A DNA stretch of 64,000 bases, from NCBI GenBank assembly GCA_035327565.1, contig DAOLDB010000011.1:1-64000 (forward strand). Direction: 5' to 3'. The DNA comes from JABDLO01 sp035327565. GTDB lineage: Bacteria > Bacteroidota > Bacteroidia > Chitinophagales > Saprospiraceae. The notes beneath the pieces were generated by a model. That model was not told where the DNA came from. It ran no database searches and saw only the letters and a list, made by a program, of their open reading frames with translations. A program made the position numbers and the translations under genes. The stretch's first letter is position 1, and every line of letters begins with the position of its first letter. This document shows positions 17,254-25,585 of this stretch, in pieces.

Positions 17254-19044
17254 TTAAGCAGAGAATAATTTTTCAATTTCTGGTTTATACTTTATCTCCA
17301 GATTGCTTCTTTTTAGCTTAAAAGACGCTGTCAACAGATCATTTTCAGGAAGCCATTCTTCATGTTGCAAACTGATTTTCCTTACTCGTTGATAATTGGG
17401 TAAAAGCTCATTGATGGCATCCACTTCTTCCTGGATTTTTTCAATTACTTTAATATTATGCACCATAAACCGCGTTTCAGTCCAATGAATTTTATTTTCA
17501 ATACACCAGGATTTCAAAATGTCTGAGTCAGGAATAATAATGGCTGCAACATGGGGTTTATTAAAACCAATGACCATGGATTGCAAAATAAAAGCAGAGC
17601 TTTGTAAATGATTTTCTATACTTTGGGGTGAAATGAATTTTCCTGAAGTGGTTTTAAATATGTCTTTATTACGGTCAGTGATCACCAGGAAATTTCTATC
17701 GGTAAGTTTTCCAATATCTCCGGTTTTTAACCATCCATCGGAGGTAAAAGCCTTAGCGGTAAGATCGGGCCGTTTAAAGTAACCCTGAGTGACATTGGGG
17801 CCCTTAACCAGTATTTCTCCTTGGCCTTCAACATCCGGATTGTTAATAGTAATCTCAACCCCGGGGACGGGAAAGCCCACTGTGCCAAAGCGATTAAGTC
17901 CGGGGGAAAACCGGTTGACTGTAATAATGGGTGAGGTTTCTGTCATACCATAACCGACTACCACACGGATACCTGCTGCAGAAAACAAGCGGGCAATGTC
18001 AGGATGAAGAGCGGCAGCACCTACAGCAATATAGCGGATTTTTCCTCCTAATTTCATTTTCCACCATCGAAATACCAACAATCTGGCCAAGCACAATTTC
18101 AACAAATATAGAGGATTGCGAATTTTCTCATCGTATTTTTTACCGGTTTTAATGGCCCAATTGATGATCTGTCTTTTGAATGGACGTTGTCCAATGGCTT
18201 TTTCTTGCAGATAACCATACATTTTTTCTAAAACTCTGGGTACGGAAGTGAAAAATACCGGTCTGACAGTTTTGAAATCATGAACCATCGCTTCCCTGCT
18301 TTGACAAAAGTATATTTCTGTGCCAAAAGTGATAAAAACATAGCATGCTACTCTTTCGAATATATGACTGAAAGGCAGGAAGCTGATCACTCTGTTTCCA
18401 TCTTTAAGCGGTAAAATGGAAAGAATGGACATAATGTTGCTTACTATGTTGGAATGGGTGAGCATTACCCCTTTGCTTTGTTCGGATGTGCCGGAAGTGT
18501 ACATTATGGTTGCTAAGTCTTCGGGAGAAATGGTATATTTTACCTTTTCTATATGCTCGTAATTTAAATTTCTTGGAATTTTATCGGTAAGCGGCTTGAA
18601 AAAACCCGCTTCTGATCTTTGAATATGAAATATCTGGCAAGCTTCCTCCTGGGCAATTCCTCTCAACTTATAATACAAACCACTGTCGGCCGTAACGCAC
18701 AAAACTGCCTCTGTTTCCCTTAAGATTCTTTGAAATTCCTGAGGCTGAGTAGTATAGTGCAGGGGAACCAATACAATGCCCAGATACATACACGCCATAT
18801 CCAGCGCTACCCACTCCACCATGCCTGATCGGGGAATGATGATCAATTTATTTCCTTTTACAAAACCTCTTTCATGAAAAATGTACGCTAAGTAATGTGC
18901 CCTCTCTTTTAATGCATGAATGGATACTGCATTCCATGCTCCATTTTCAAAATAATTAAATGCTCTATCCTGAGGATATTTTTTTTCCTGATAGGTTATT
19001 ATATCAAAGATCCTTGTAAAATCGGTTCCTACACTATTTGACAT
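17254..19044 (-). CDS. Long-chain acyl-CoA synthetase (AMP-forming)
   Basis: 596 residues. The ATP/AMP-binding signature TIMYTSGTSEQSKGVML is at about residues 180-195. VVGYGMTETSP is the adenylate-contacting A5 motif, and WLKTGDIGKL plus ITDRNKDIFKTTSGKFISP form the hinge and the C-terminal lid. The plan is that of FadD/FAA-type enzymes that activate fatty acids as acyl-CoA through an acyl-AMP. There is no signal peptide, so it acts at the inner face of the membrane. The start overlaps the end of the upstream hydrolase gene by 11 bases, indicating one operon; a lipase-like partner releasing fatty acids for activation is an attractive but unproven reading. Confidence 0.85.
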   Translation of the reverse strand: MSNSVGTDFTRIFDIITYQEKKYPQDRAFNYFENGAWNAVSIHALKERAHYLAYIFHERGFVKGNKLIIIPRSGMVEWVALDMACMYLGIVLVPLHYTTQPQEFQRILRETEAVLCVTADSGLYYKLRGIAQEEACQIFHIQRSEAGFFKPLTDKIPRNLNYEHIEKVKYTISPEDLATIMYTSGTSEQSKGVMLTHSNIVSNIMSILSILPLKDGNRVISFLPFSHIFERVACYVFITFGTEIYFCQSREAMVHDFKTVRPVFFTSVPRVLEKMYGYLQEKAIGQRPFKRQIINWAIKTGKKYDEKIRNPLYLLKLCLARLLVFRWWKMKLGGKIRYIAVGAAALHPDIARLFSAAGIRVVVGYGMTETSPIITVNRFSPGLNRFGTVGFPVPGVEITINNPDVEGQGEILVKGPNVTQGYFKRPDLTAKAFTSDGWLKTGDIGKLTDRNFLVITDRNKDIFKTTSGKFISPQSIENHLQSSAFILQSMVIGFNKPHVAAIIIPDSDILKSWCIENKIHWTETRFMVHNIKVIEKIQEEVDAINELLPNYQRVRKISLQHEEWLPENDLLTASFKLKRSNLEIKYKPEIEKLFSA

Positions 19045-19870
19045 GACTACCAGTTTGAGGATTATTGGATGCTATTTCCGGTGGAATATAGAGAAGGTCA
19101 TAAAGAATTTCATAATATTCAGGAAAAGAAGGAAGATTATTATGCCCGCCTCCAGTGATGGTGTGTAATCGGATCCGGTCATTTCCCGATTGAAGCAACA
19201 TGACACTATGCCGGTAAGGTATCAGCACATCTCTGTCACCATGAATAATTTCAACCGGACATTTTACCTCTTTAATATAATGATCAGTGCGCATATTATA
19301 TCTTAATAACCACTTCACTGGCAAGAAGAATATATATCTCCTGATGTTCATTTCAAAACTATAAAAAGGTGAATCAAGGATCAGCAATCTTGGGTAATTC
19401 CATGAGGCGATCCGGGTGGCAATACCGGTGCCTAATGATCTTCCAAAAATGACAATCTGATCTTCACTGTAACGCTGCTTAATCCATTTATATACCAATT
19501 GGGCGTCATCAAAAAGGGTTGTTATATTTCGCTTTCCCCTGCTTTTCCCAAACCCCCTGTAATCCATCATGATAAGATCATAGCCGTTACTGACAAAATC
19601 TCTGGCAAATTTCCCCCAACCTTTAATGCTCCTTGAATTGCCCTTCAAATAATAAATGACACCCCTCGAATTGGGTACTTTGAAATAGACCGCATTGATA
19701 CGACCTCCATCCGGCATATCAAAATTCAATTCCTCAAAAGGAAAAGGATACTTGTACTCAAAAGAGGAGGAAAGTATTTCAGGCCGGAAAAAGAAATAGT
19801 GTTGAAAAAAATATACGATCAGACATAAGCTGACATATATTAAGATAATTATAAATAGAAGCCATTCCAC
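19034..19870 (-). CDS. BEM46-like alpha/beta hydrolase, membrane-anchored
   Basis: 278 residues. One N-terminal membrane helix (about 3-24) is followed by an alpha/beta-hydrolase domain. The nucleophile is in VIFGRSLGTG, the acid in HGDRDVLIPY, and the base in TGGGHNNLPSF, with MMDYRGFGKSRG before the elbow. This is the arrangement of the BEM46/ABHD13-like family, whose substrates are mostly unknown. It overlaps the acyl-CoA synthetase gene by 11 bases. An acyl-ester substrate is an inference from that coupling. Confidence 0.8.
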   Translation of the reverse strand: MEWLLFIIILIYVSLCLIVYFFQHYFFFRPEILSSSFEYKYPFPFEELNFDMPDGGRINAVYFKVPNSRGVIYYLKGNSRSIKGWGKFARDFVSNGYDLIMMDYRGFGKSRGKRNITTLFDDAQLVYKWIKQRYSEDQIVIFGRSLGTGIATRIASWNYPRLLILDSPFYSFEMNIRRYIFFLPVKWLLRYNMRTDHYIKEVKCPVEIIHGDRDVLIPYRHSVMLLQSGNDRIRLHTITGGGHNNLPSFPEYYEILYDLLYIPPEIASNNPQTGSHVK

Positions 19871-19977
19871 AGCAAAAGGATCTTTGAGTTACGACATTTA
19901 AATTAAGAAAATATAACACAATTTTTATAATATCAAAGCGATTATTCCTGTTTTTTTCAAAATGTTTTTCATAGCCT

Positions 19978-21090
19978 ATGTTAGCAAAGGAACGATTACA
20001 TACATCCCAATCCTTCATCGGTTTTATGATCAGCGTATTGATTATTTCTTCATGCGAAAAATTAAAGCTGAAAGAAAATGAAATGGAAGGTCAGTGGGCT
20101 ACAATGTATTTTCCACATTCCCCTCTTTCCCAATGGGAAACCATATCTCCTGCTGACCTGCAATGGAAAGACATTGATGTACAATCTCTGCTGCAGTTTT
20201 TAGAAGAGAAGAATACCAAGGCTTTCATTATTTTAAAAAATGGCAGGATCGCCTTGGAAACCTATTTTGGAGGCACTCATGTACAAACACCGTTACCCTG
20301 GTTTTCGGCCGGAAAAACCATTACTGCTTTTCTGGTTGGATTAGCCCAGGAAGAAGGATATATTAACATCGAAGAATCTATATCAAAGTATCTGGGTAGT
20401 GGTTGGACATCCATGACAGCAACTCAGGAAATGGCCATTACGGTTCGTGATCAATTGAGTATGACTACTGGACTTGATTATAAAGTGGAGGACCTTTTTT
20501 GTATTCATCGCGAATGTTTACAATATGCATATCCTGCCGGAACAAAATGGTACTACCATAATGCCCCATATACACTACTGACCCGTGTGATTGACCAATC
20601 TGTATCCGGGGGCTTCGATAGGTTTTTTAATATTTGGTTAAAAGACAGAATTGGAATGCAAGGCTTTTGGGCGCAATTAGGATTTAATGAAGTATATTTT
20701 AGTAATGCCCGGTCTATGGCAAGATTTGGATTATTGATGCTGAATAACGGAATTTGGGCAAATCAAACCGTTATGAATGATAATCAGTATTTCAAAGACA
20801 TGATCCGGCCATCACAAAACTTCAATATATCTTATGGGTATTTGTGGTGGCTCAATGGTAAACAATCCATTATTTATCCTGGCTCAACTCAGGTTTTCCA
20901 CACTTCACTCATTCCTTCAGCACCGGAAGATTTATATGCTGGATTGGGATTGAATGATCAAAAACTTTATGTCGTACCCAGTCAAGGATTAGTCATTGTA
21001 CGATTAGGCGAAGCTAGCGGAGATTCCTTATTGGGGCCATCATCTTTTGATGAACAACTTTGGCAAAGACTCCAATGGATACTCAAATAA
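19978..21090 (+). CDS. Beta-lactamase-fold serine hydrolase lipoprotein
   Basis: 370 residues. The N-terminus FIGFMISVLIISSCEK is a lipoprotein signal with Cys 26. The class C beta-lactamase/penicillin-binding fold shows SxxK as S110-A-G-K113 in PWFSAGKTI, and a Y-x-N-like YHN in WYYHNAPYT. The third motif may be HTS in QVFHTSLIP. Family members include esterases, D-aminopeptidases and PBP4*-like enzymes; true antibiotic hydrolysis is unlikely from this sequence type. It is monocistronic, divergent from the BEM46-like gene and convergent with htpG only 5 bases away. Confidence 0.8.
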   Translation: MLAKERLHTSQSFIGFMISVLIISSCEKLKLKENEMEGQWATMYFPHSPLSQWETISPADLQWKDIDVQSLLQFLEEKNTKAFIILKNGRIALETYFGGTHVQTPLPWFSAGKTITAFLVGLAQEEGYINIEESISKYLGSGWTSMTATQEMAITVRDQLSMTTGLDYKVEDLFCIHRECLQYAYPAGTKWYYHNAPYTLLTRVIDQSVSGGFDRFFNIWLKDRIGMQGFWAQLGFNEVYFSNARSMARFGLLMLNNGIWANQTVMNDNQYFKDMIRPSQNFNISYGYLWWLNGKQSIIYPGSTQVFHTSLIPSAPEDLYAGLGLNDQKLYVVPSQGLVIVRLGEASGDSLLGPSSFDEQLWQRLQWILK

Positions 21091-21095
21091 TCCCA

Positions 21096-22964
21096 TTACT
21101 TCATAAACTCAATACTTTCCTGGATAAACTGTGATAGTTCTTCTCCTTTAAGCATATTTTGATTAAGCCGGGCCAGCAGATGAAGGTAAGAAGCAAATGA
21201 TTGTCTTTTCTCCTGACTTTTCATCTTAAGTAATTTTTCTGCGACCAATGGATGGTTGGTGTTGACTACAACATTGTAAGTGTCGTGGAAAGCATCAAAA
21301 TTCATCCCTTGTAAGGCCTGCATTTCTTTCATTCTTCGCATAAATTCGGGAATGGTAATAATTACTGGATGGTCAGTAGGTGACAAAGCTTTTAATTCCA
21401 GTTGATGCTCCTTTATACCGGTTAAGGCATTTTTAAATATGTCCTTTACTTTTTCCTGTTCTTTTTCGGACAATACGGATTGTGTCTCTTCTTCTTTTTG
21501 TACCAGCTTATCCGGAGTGTCAGAGTCTACACGTACAAAAGTTATATCGCCCTGCTTGTATTCCAGGTGTTGCATAAAGTGATTGTCGAGGATTTGATCC
21601 AGAATTAACACCTGGTATCCCTTATTTTCAACTGACTGAACGTAGCTGTATTGCTCTTTGGGATTATTGGTATAAAGTAAAATAATTTTATTGTATTTAT
21701 CTGTTTGGCTGTCTTTGATTTCAGTTTTATGTTCCTCCAGAGTTTGATAAGTACCGTTTACTTTTTTGAAAAGGGCATAAGGTTGCACTTTCTCATAAAA
21801 CTTTTCCTCAGAAATCATTCCATACTTTACAAAAATACCAATATCTGGCCATCGTTCTTCGTATATTTTTCTATCATTTTTGTATAGCTCCTGTAGTTTG
21901 TCTGCAACTTTTCGCGTGATGTATCCTGTAATTTTTTTAACATTGGCATCACTTTGTAAATACGATCGGGAAACATTTAATGGAATATCCGGTGAATCAA
22001 TTACGCCATGCAACAATGTCAAAAATTCAGGAACTATGGCTTTGACGTCATCGGTAACATACACCTGATTGGAGTATAACTGAATTTTATTCTTCTGAAC
22101 TTCAATATTGTTGCCCAATTTTGGAAAATAGAGAATTCCGGTAAGATGAAATGGGTAATCGATATTTAAATGAATCCAAAACATTGGGGGCTCAGAAAAA
22201 GGATACAATTCTTTGTAAAACTCTTTGTATTCTTCATCCTTTATGTCTGCAGGTTTCTTTTTCCACAAAGGTTGTGTGTGATTGATGATGTTTTCAACTT
22301 CCTTTTCAATGGATTTTCGATCTTCTCCTTCACCTTCCCACTCATATTCTGTCTTCTTCCCGAAACGGATAGGGAAGGGTAAAAATTTACAATATTTATT
22401 CAGAAGGGAATCAATACGACTCTTCTCGAGGAATTCTTTACTTTCTTCTGAGATGTGCAGAATCACATCCGTCCCTCTCCTGTCCCTGGATGCTTCTTCG
22501 AGGATAAATTGCGGGTCTCCGTCGCATGTCCATTTTACAGATTTACTGTCTTCCTTATAGGATCGGGTAATCACCTCCACTTTGTCCGCCACCATAAAGG
22601 AAGAATAAAATCCCAAACCAAAATGCCCTATGATGGAAGCATTGTCTTTATACTTCTCTAAAAAGTCTTCTGCAGATGAAAAAGCCACCTGATTCAAATA
22701 TTTTTTGACCTCTTCTTCATTCATTCCGATCCCATGATCCGAAATCGTCAGAGTATTATTTTTATCATCCAATGTGATGTCTATAGTCAGATCACCCAAC
22801 TCCCCTTCAAATTCCCCTTTGGAGGCCAAAGTGGATATTTTGGTGCTGGCATCAATACTATTGGAAACCAACTCGCGAAGAAAAATTTCATGATCAGAAT
22901 AAAGAAACTTCTTGATGATGGGAAAAATATTTTCAGTCTGGACAGAAATGTTGCCTTTTTGCAT
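21096..22964 (-). CDS. htpG: Chaperone HtpG (Hsp90)
   Basis: 622 residues, the usual bacterial Hsp90 length. The GHKL ATP-binding domain has LRELVSNSIDA, DHGIGMNEEE and GHFGLGFYS, with an acidic stretch near 215-225 before the middle domain. The middle-domain arginine is in LNVSRSYLQ. The C-terminal dimerisation part is present and there is no eukaryotic MEEVD tail. The protein assists folding and remodelling of client proteins with DnaK. The gene stands alone, 177 bases from rny on the same strand. No heat-shock operator could be recognised upstream. Confidence 0.95.
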   Translation of the reverse strand: MQKGNISVQTENIFPIIKKFLYSDHEIFLRELVSNSIDASTKISTLASKGEFEGELGDLTIDITLDDKNNTLTISDHGIGMNEEEVKKYLNQVAFSSAEDFLEKYKDNASIIGHFGLGFYSSFMVADKVEVITRSYKEDSKSVKWTCDGDPQFILEEASRDRRGTDVILHISEESKEFLEKSRIDSLLNKYCKFLPFPIRFGKKTEYEWEGEGEDRKSIEKEVENIINHTQPLWKKKPADIKDEEYKEFYKELYPFSEPPMFWIHLNIDYPFHLTGILYFPKLGNNIEVQKNKIQLYSNQVYVTDDVKAIVPEFLTLLHGVIDSPDIPLNVSRSYLQSDANVKKITGYITRKVADKLQELYKNDRKIYEERWPDIGIFVKYGMISEEKFYEKVQPYALFKKVNGTYQTLEEHKTEIKDSQTDKYNKIILLYTNNPKEQYSYVQSVENKGYQVLILDQILDNHFMQHLEYKQGDITFVRVDSDTPDKLVQKEEETQSVLSEKEQEKVKDIFKNALTGIKEHQLELKALSPTDHPVIITIPEFMRRMKEMQALQGMNFDAFHDTYNVVVNTNHPLVAEKLLKMKSQEKRQSFASYLHLLARLNQNMLKGEELSQFIQESIEFMK

Positions 22965-23141
22965 ATTCTAATGGATTTTAGTTTACGATATGATTAGGAT
23001 TCAAAACGCATACCATACGAACTAATAAGGACATTTTGACAGAAAAAACAGACGAATTGGATTACAATTTCATTTTAAGCGCTGGAATTCCAGTCAAAAG
23101 CCTGTAAAAATTTTTCAATGATAAACAGCAGTTTTGAAAAT

Positions 23142-24803
23142 TTATCTTGCGATCGCTGTAGCTCTTTTCTCTCTGATGACTGTTACCTTTACTTGTCCGG
23201 GGTATTGCATTTCATCCTGAATTTTTTGTGAAATCATAAATGCAAGATCGTCGGCGTACTGGTCATTTACCTTTTCACTTTCTACGATGACACGTAACTC
23301 ACGGCCGGCTTGTATTGCATATGCTTTCTGAACACCGCTGTAGGACATTGCCAATTCCTCCAGTTCACCAATCCTTTTCAGATAACTTTCAAGAATTTCT
23401 CTTCTGGCGCCAGGTCTGGCTCCGGAAATGGCATCACAAGCCTGCACAATAGGCGAAATAATGTTGTTCATCTCTATTTCGTCATGATGCGCTCCAATAG
23501 CGTTCAGTACAACAGGATGTTCTTTGAGTTTTTCACACATTTGCATTCCTAACAAAGCGTGTGAAAGTTCGGATTCTTCATCCGCTACTTTACCGATATC
23601 ATGAAGTAGTCCTGCTCTTTTAGCCATTTTGATTTGTTTAGGACTCATACCTAACTCTGCTGCCATGATGGCGCATAAGTGTGCAGTTTCAATGGAGTGC
23701 TTCAATAGATTCTGACCATAGGATGATCTGAATCGCATTCTTCCAATCATACGAACCAAATCGGGATGTAAGCCATGAATATCGAGGTCAATGACAGTAC
23801 GCTCACCAATTTCTATGATTTGTTCTTCCAGTTGCTTTTTAACCTTTGTCACTGTTTCTTCAATTTTAGCCGGATGAATTCTTCCATCCGCTACCAGTCT
23901 TTTCAAAGCCAGCCGGCATATTTCTCTTCTGATTGGGTCAAAACTAGAAATGATGATGGCTTCAGGAGTATCATCCACTACCAACTCTGCACCAGTGGCC
24001 GCTTCTAAAGCACGAATATTTCGACCTTCTCTTCCGATGATTTGTCCTTTTATATCATCACTGTCAAGATTGAATACAGATACCGTGTTTTCAATGGTGT
24101 ATTCAGCACACATTCGTTGTATACTCTGAATGATGATTTTTTTGGCTTCCTTATTGGCATTAGTCATTGCCTGTGCAATCACATCTTTTTCAATGGCCAT
24201 GACTTCACTTTCTGCCTTTGATCTGACAGCCTCGATCAATAAGTCTTTTGCCTCCGTCTCACTCAAACGCGAAATAGATTCCAGGGCCTTGATTTTCTCT
24301 TCATTGACCTGATCCAGTTCTTCTTTTTTCTTAGCAACAATACGGAGCTGTTTTTCCAGATTTTCTTTAATAATATTTAATTCTGTCTCCTTATGATCTA
24401 AATTTTCTTCTTTGATTTTAAAATCATTTTCTCTTTGCACCAATTCCTTTTCCAACACCTGAAGAGTCATTTCTTTCTCCTTCATTTCAATCTTGTGCTC
24501 AGCTTTGAAATTTTCAAATTCACTTTTAAACCGGTTGAATTTTTCCTTGGCCTCCTGAATCTTTCTTTGCTTGATGAGTTCGTTTTTTTGTTCTGCTCTG
24601 GCCAATGTCCGTTCTGCTTTTGCTTCTGATTCATTTACCAGTCTCTGTGCGGTAATTTCCGCTTCTTTTATGGTCAAATCCGCTTTTCTGTTAGTTTCAG
24701 CGATCTTTAGTGCATTGGTTTTTTTAGTGAGTAAATAGCTGGTCAGATATCCTGCGATCAAACCAACAACCAATCCGGTAATCATTAAAATAGTCCATTC
24801 CAT
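23142..24803 (-). CDS. rny: Ribonuclease Y
   Basis: 553 residues in the RNase Y order. An N-terminal membrane helix (about 4-27) is followed by a long charged coiled coil (30-210), a KH RNA-binding domain with GQIIGREGRNIRALE, and an HD domain with AKRAGLLHDIGKVAD, which binds the metal, ending in a conserved C-terminal region. It is an endonuclease that starts mRNA decay at the membrane. It is last in the series pheT, coiled-coil gene, zapA, rny, with 87 bases to zapA, so it may have its own promoter as well. Confidence 0.93.
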   Translation of the reverse strand: MEWTILMITGLVVGLIAGYLTSYLLTKKTNALKIAETNRKADLTIKEAEITAQRLVNESEAKAERTLARAEQKNELIKQRKIQEAKEKFNRFKSEFENFKAEHKIEMKEKEMTLQVLEKELVQRENDFKIKEENLDHKETELNIIKENLEKQLRIVAKKKEELDQVNEEKIKALESISRLSETEAKDLLIEAVRSKAESEVMAIEKDVIAQAMTNANKEAKKIIIQSIQRMCAEYTIENTVSVFNLDSDDIKGQIIGREGRNIRALEAATGAELVVDDTPEAIIISSFDPIRREICRLALKRLVADGRIHPAKIEETVTKVKKQLEEQIIEIGERTVIDLDIHGLHPDLVRMIGRMRFRSSYGQNLLKHSIETAHLCAIMAAELGMSPKQIKMAKRAGLLHDIGKVADEESELSHALLGMQMCEKLKEHPVVLNAIGAHHDEIEMNNIISPIVQACDAISGARPGARREILESYLKRIGELEELAMSYSGVQKAYAIQAGRELRVIVESEKVNDQYADDLAFMISQKIQDEMQYPGQVKVTVIREKRATAIAR

Positions 24804-24890
24804 TTTCTATTCATTTATATTTGTTAAATAATACAGTACCTCACTTTCGGGAGGTTGAGGGAAGATTGCTAAATAAAAATGAAATGTAAA

Positions 24891-25187
24891 CTACAATACT
24901 AATGCAGAGTCCAGTAAACGATCAAGCTGATCCAACTTTTTTTCCACCTGTTGGGTATCAGCAGGACTTTGATCCTTTTTTGAATGTTCAAAAGACTCGG
25001 TGAGAAGAGCCATAATAACACTGTCCAATTTATCTCTTTCCTTATATTGAAGTTGAAATTGGCGGATCTGTTTATTCAGTCTGTTTTCTATATCTCTGAC
25101 TTGCTTCTCTTCATCACCATTCACTTTAATGGGATAGGTGCGCCCTGCTATAGTCAATTCTAAACGCTTATATTCAGGTTCACTCAT
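24891..25187 (-). CDS. zapA: Cell division protein ZapA
   Basis: 98 residues. The N-terminal half (LELTIAGRTYPIKV) is the ZapA beta-sheet head, and the remaining residues form a helix with DIENRLNKQIRQFQ and KLDSVIMALL, which makes the tetrameric coiled coil. ZapA cross-links FtsZ filaments at the division site. It starts 10 bases after the small coiled-coil gene and precedes rny, an arrangement common in Bacteroidota. Confidence 0.88.
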   Translation of the reverse strand: MSEPEYKRLELTIAGRTYPIKVNGDEEKQVRDIENRLNKQIRQFQLQYKERDKLDSVIMALLTESFEHSKKDQSPADTQQVEKKLDQLDRLLDSALVL

Positions 25188-25197
25188 CTCAAAAGCT

Positions 25198-25476
25198 TTA
25201 TAGAAGTTTGATGCACTGATCTAATTCTTCAATATATTCACCCAAAACATCCTTGATATTTACAACTTTATTGTTATCAAGATCAGAAAAAAGGTCAGAA
25301 GTTTCAACTTTATATGATCCAGACTCTTTAATCTTCTTCAATTGTTGCAGTTCTGATTTTAATTTAACATTATCTTCCAAAAGTTCTTTATTTTCATTGC
25401 GAAGCATTTCATTTCTCTGAGCGAGCTTTCTAATTTTTAACTCGATTTGCTCTATTTTCAAAAGAATTGCTTGCAT
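25198..25476 (-). CDS. Small coiled-coil protein upstream of zapA
   Basis: 92 residues, starting MQAILLKIEQIELKIRKLAQ and continuing as an unbroken heptad-rich helix to about residue 55. A short acidic linker (DLFSDLDNNKV) and a last helix (LGEYIEELDQCIKLL) follow. There is no signal or membrane segment. By position just before zapA and by shape it may play the role that ZapB plays in enterobacteria, bridging ZapA to other divisome parts; sequence similarity to ZapB is not evident. Distance to zapA is 10 bases, and to pheT upstream 109 bases. Confidence 0.7.
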   Translation of the reverse strand: MQAILLKIEQIELKIRKLAQRNEMLRNENKELLEDNVKLKSELQQLKKIKESGSYKVETSDLFSDLDNNKVVNIKDVLGEYIEELDQCIKLL

Positions 25477-25585
25477 TTTCCAAATATATGTGTTTTTGAT
25501 TTATACTGATTTAATTCTGTACATAAATAAAAAAATATGCCTTATTAAATGCATTATATTGAAAATTTAAATGTATATATAACAT

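Noticed and set aside
23082..23093. 12-base palindrome CTGGAATTCCAG between htpG and rny
   Set aside because: About fifteen 12-base palindromes are expected by chance in 64 kb, and nothing around it suggests an operator.
24804..24890. 6S RNA next to zapA
   Set aside because: The gap of 87 bases is too short for a 6S RNA, and no long hairpin with a central bubble is present.
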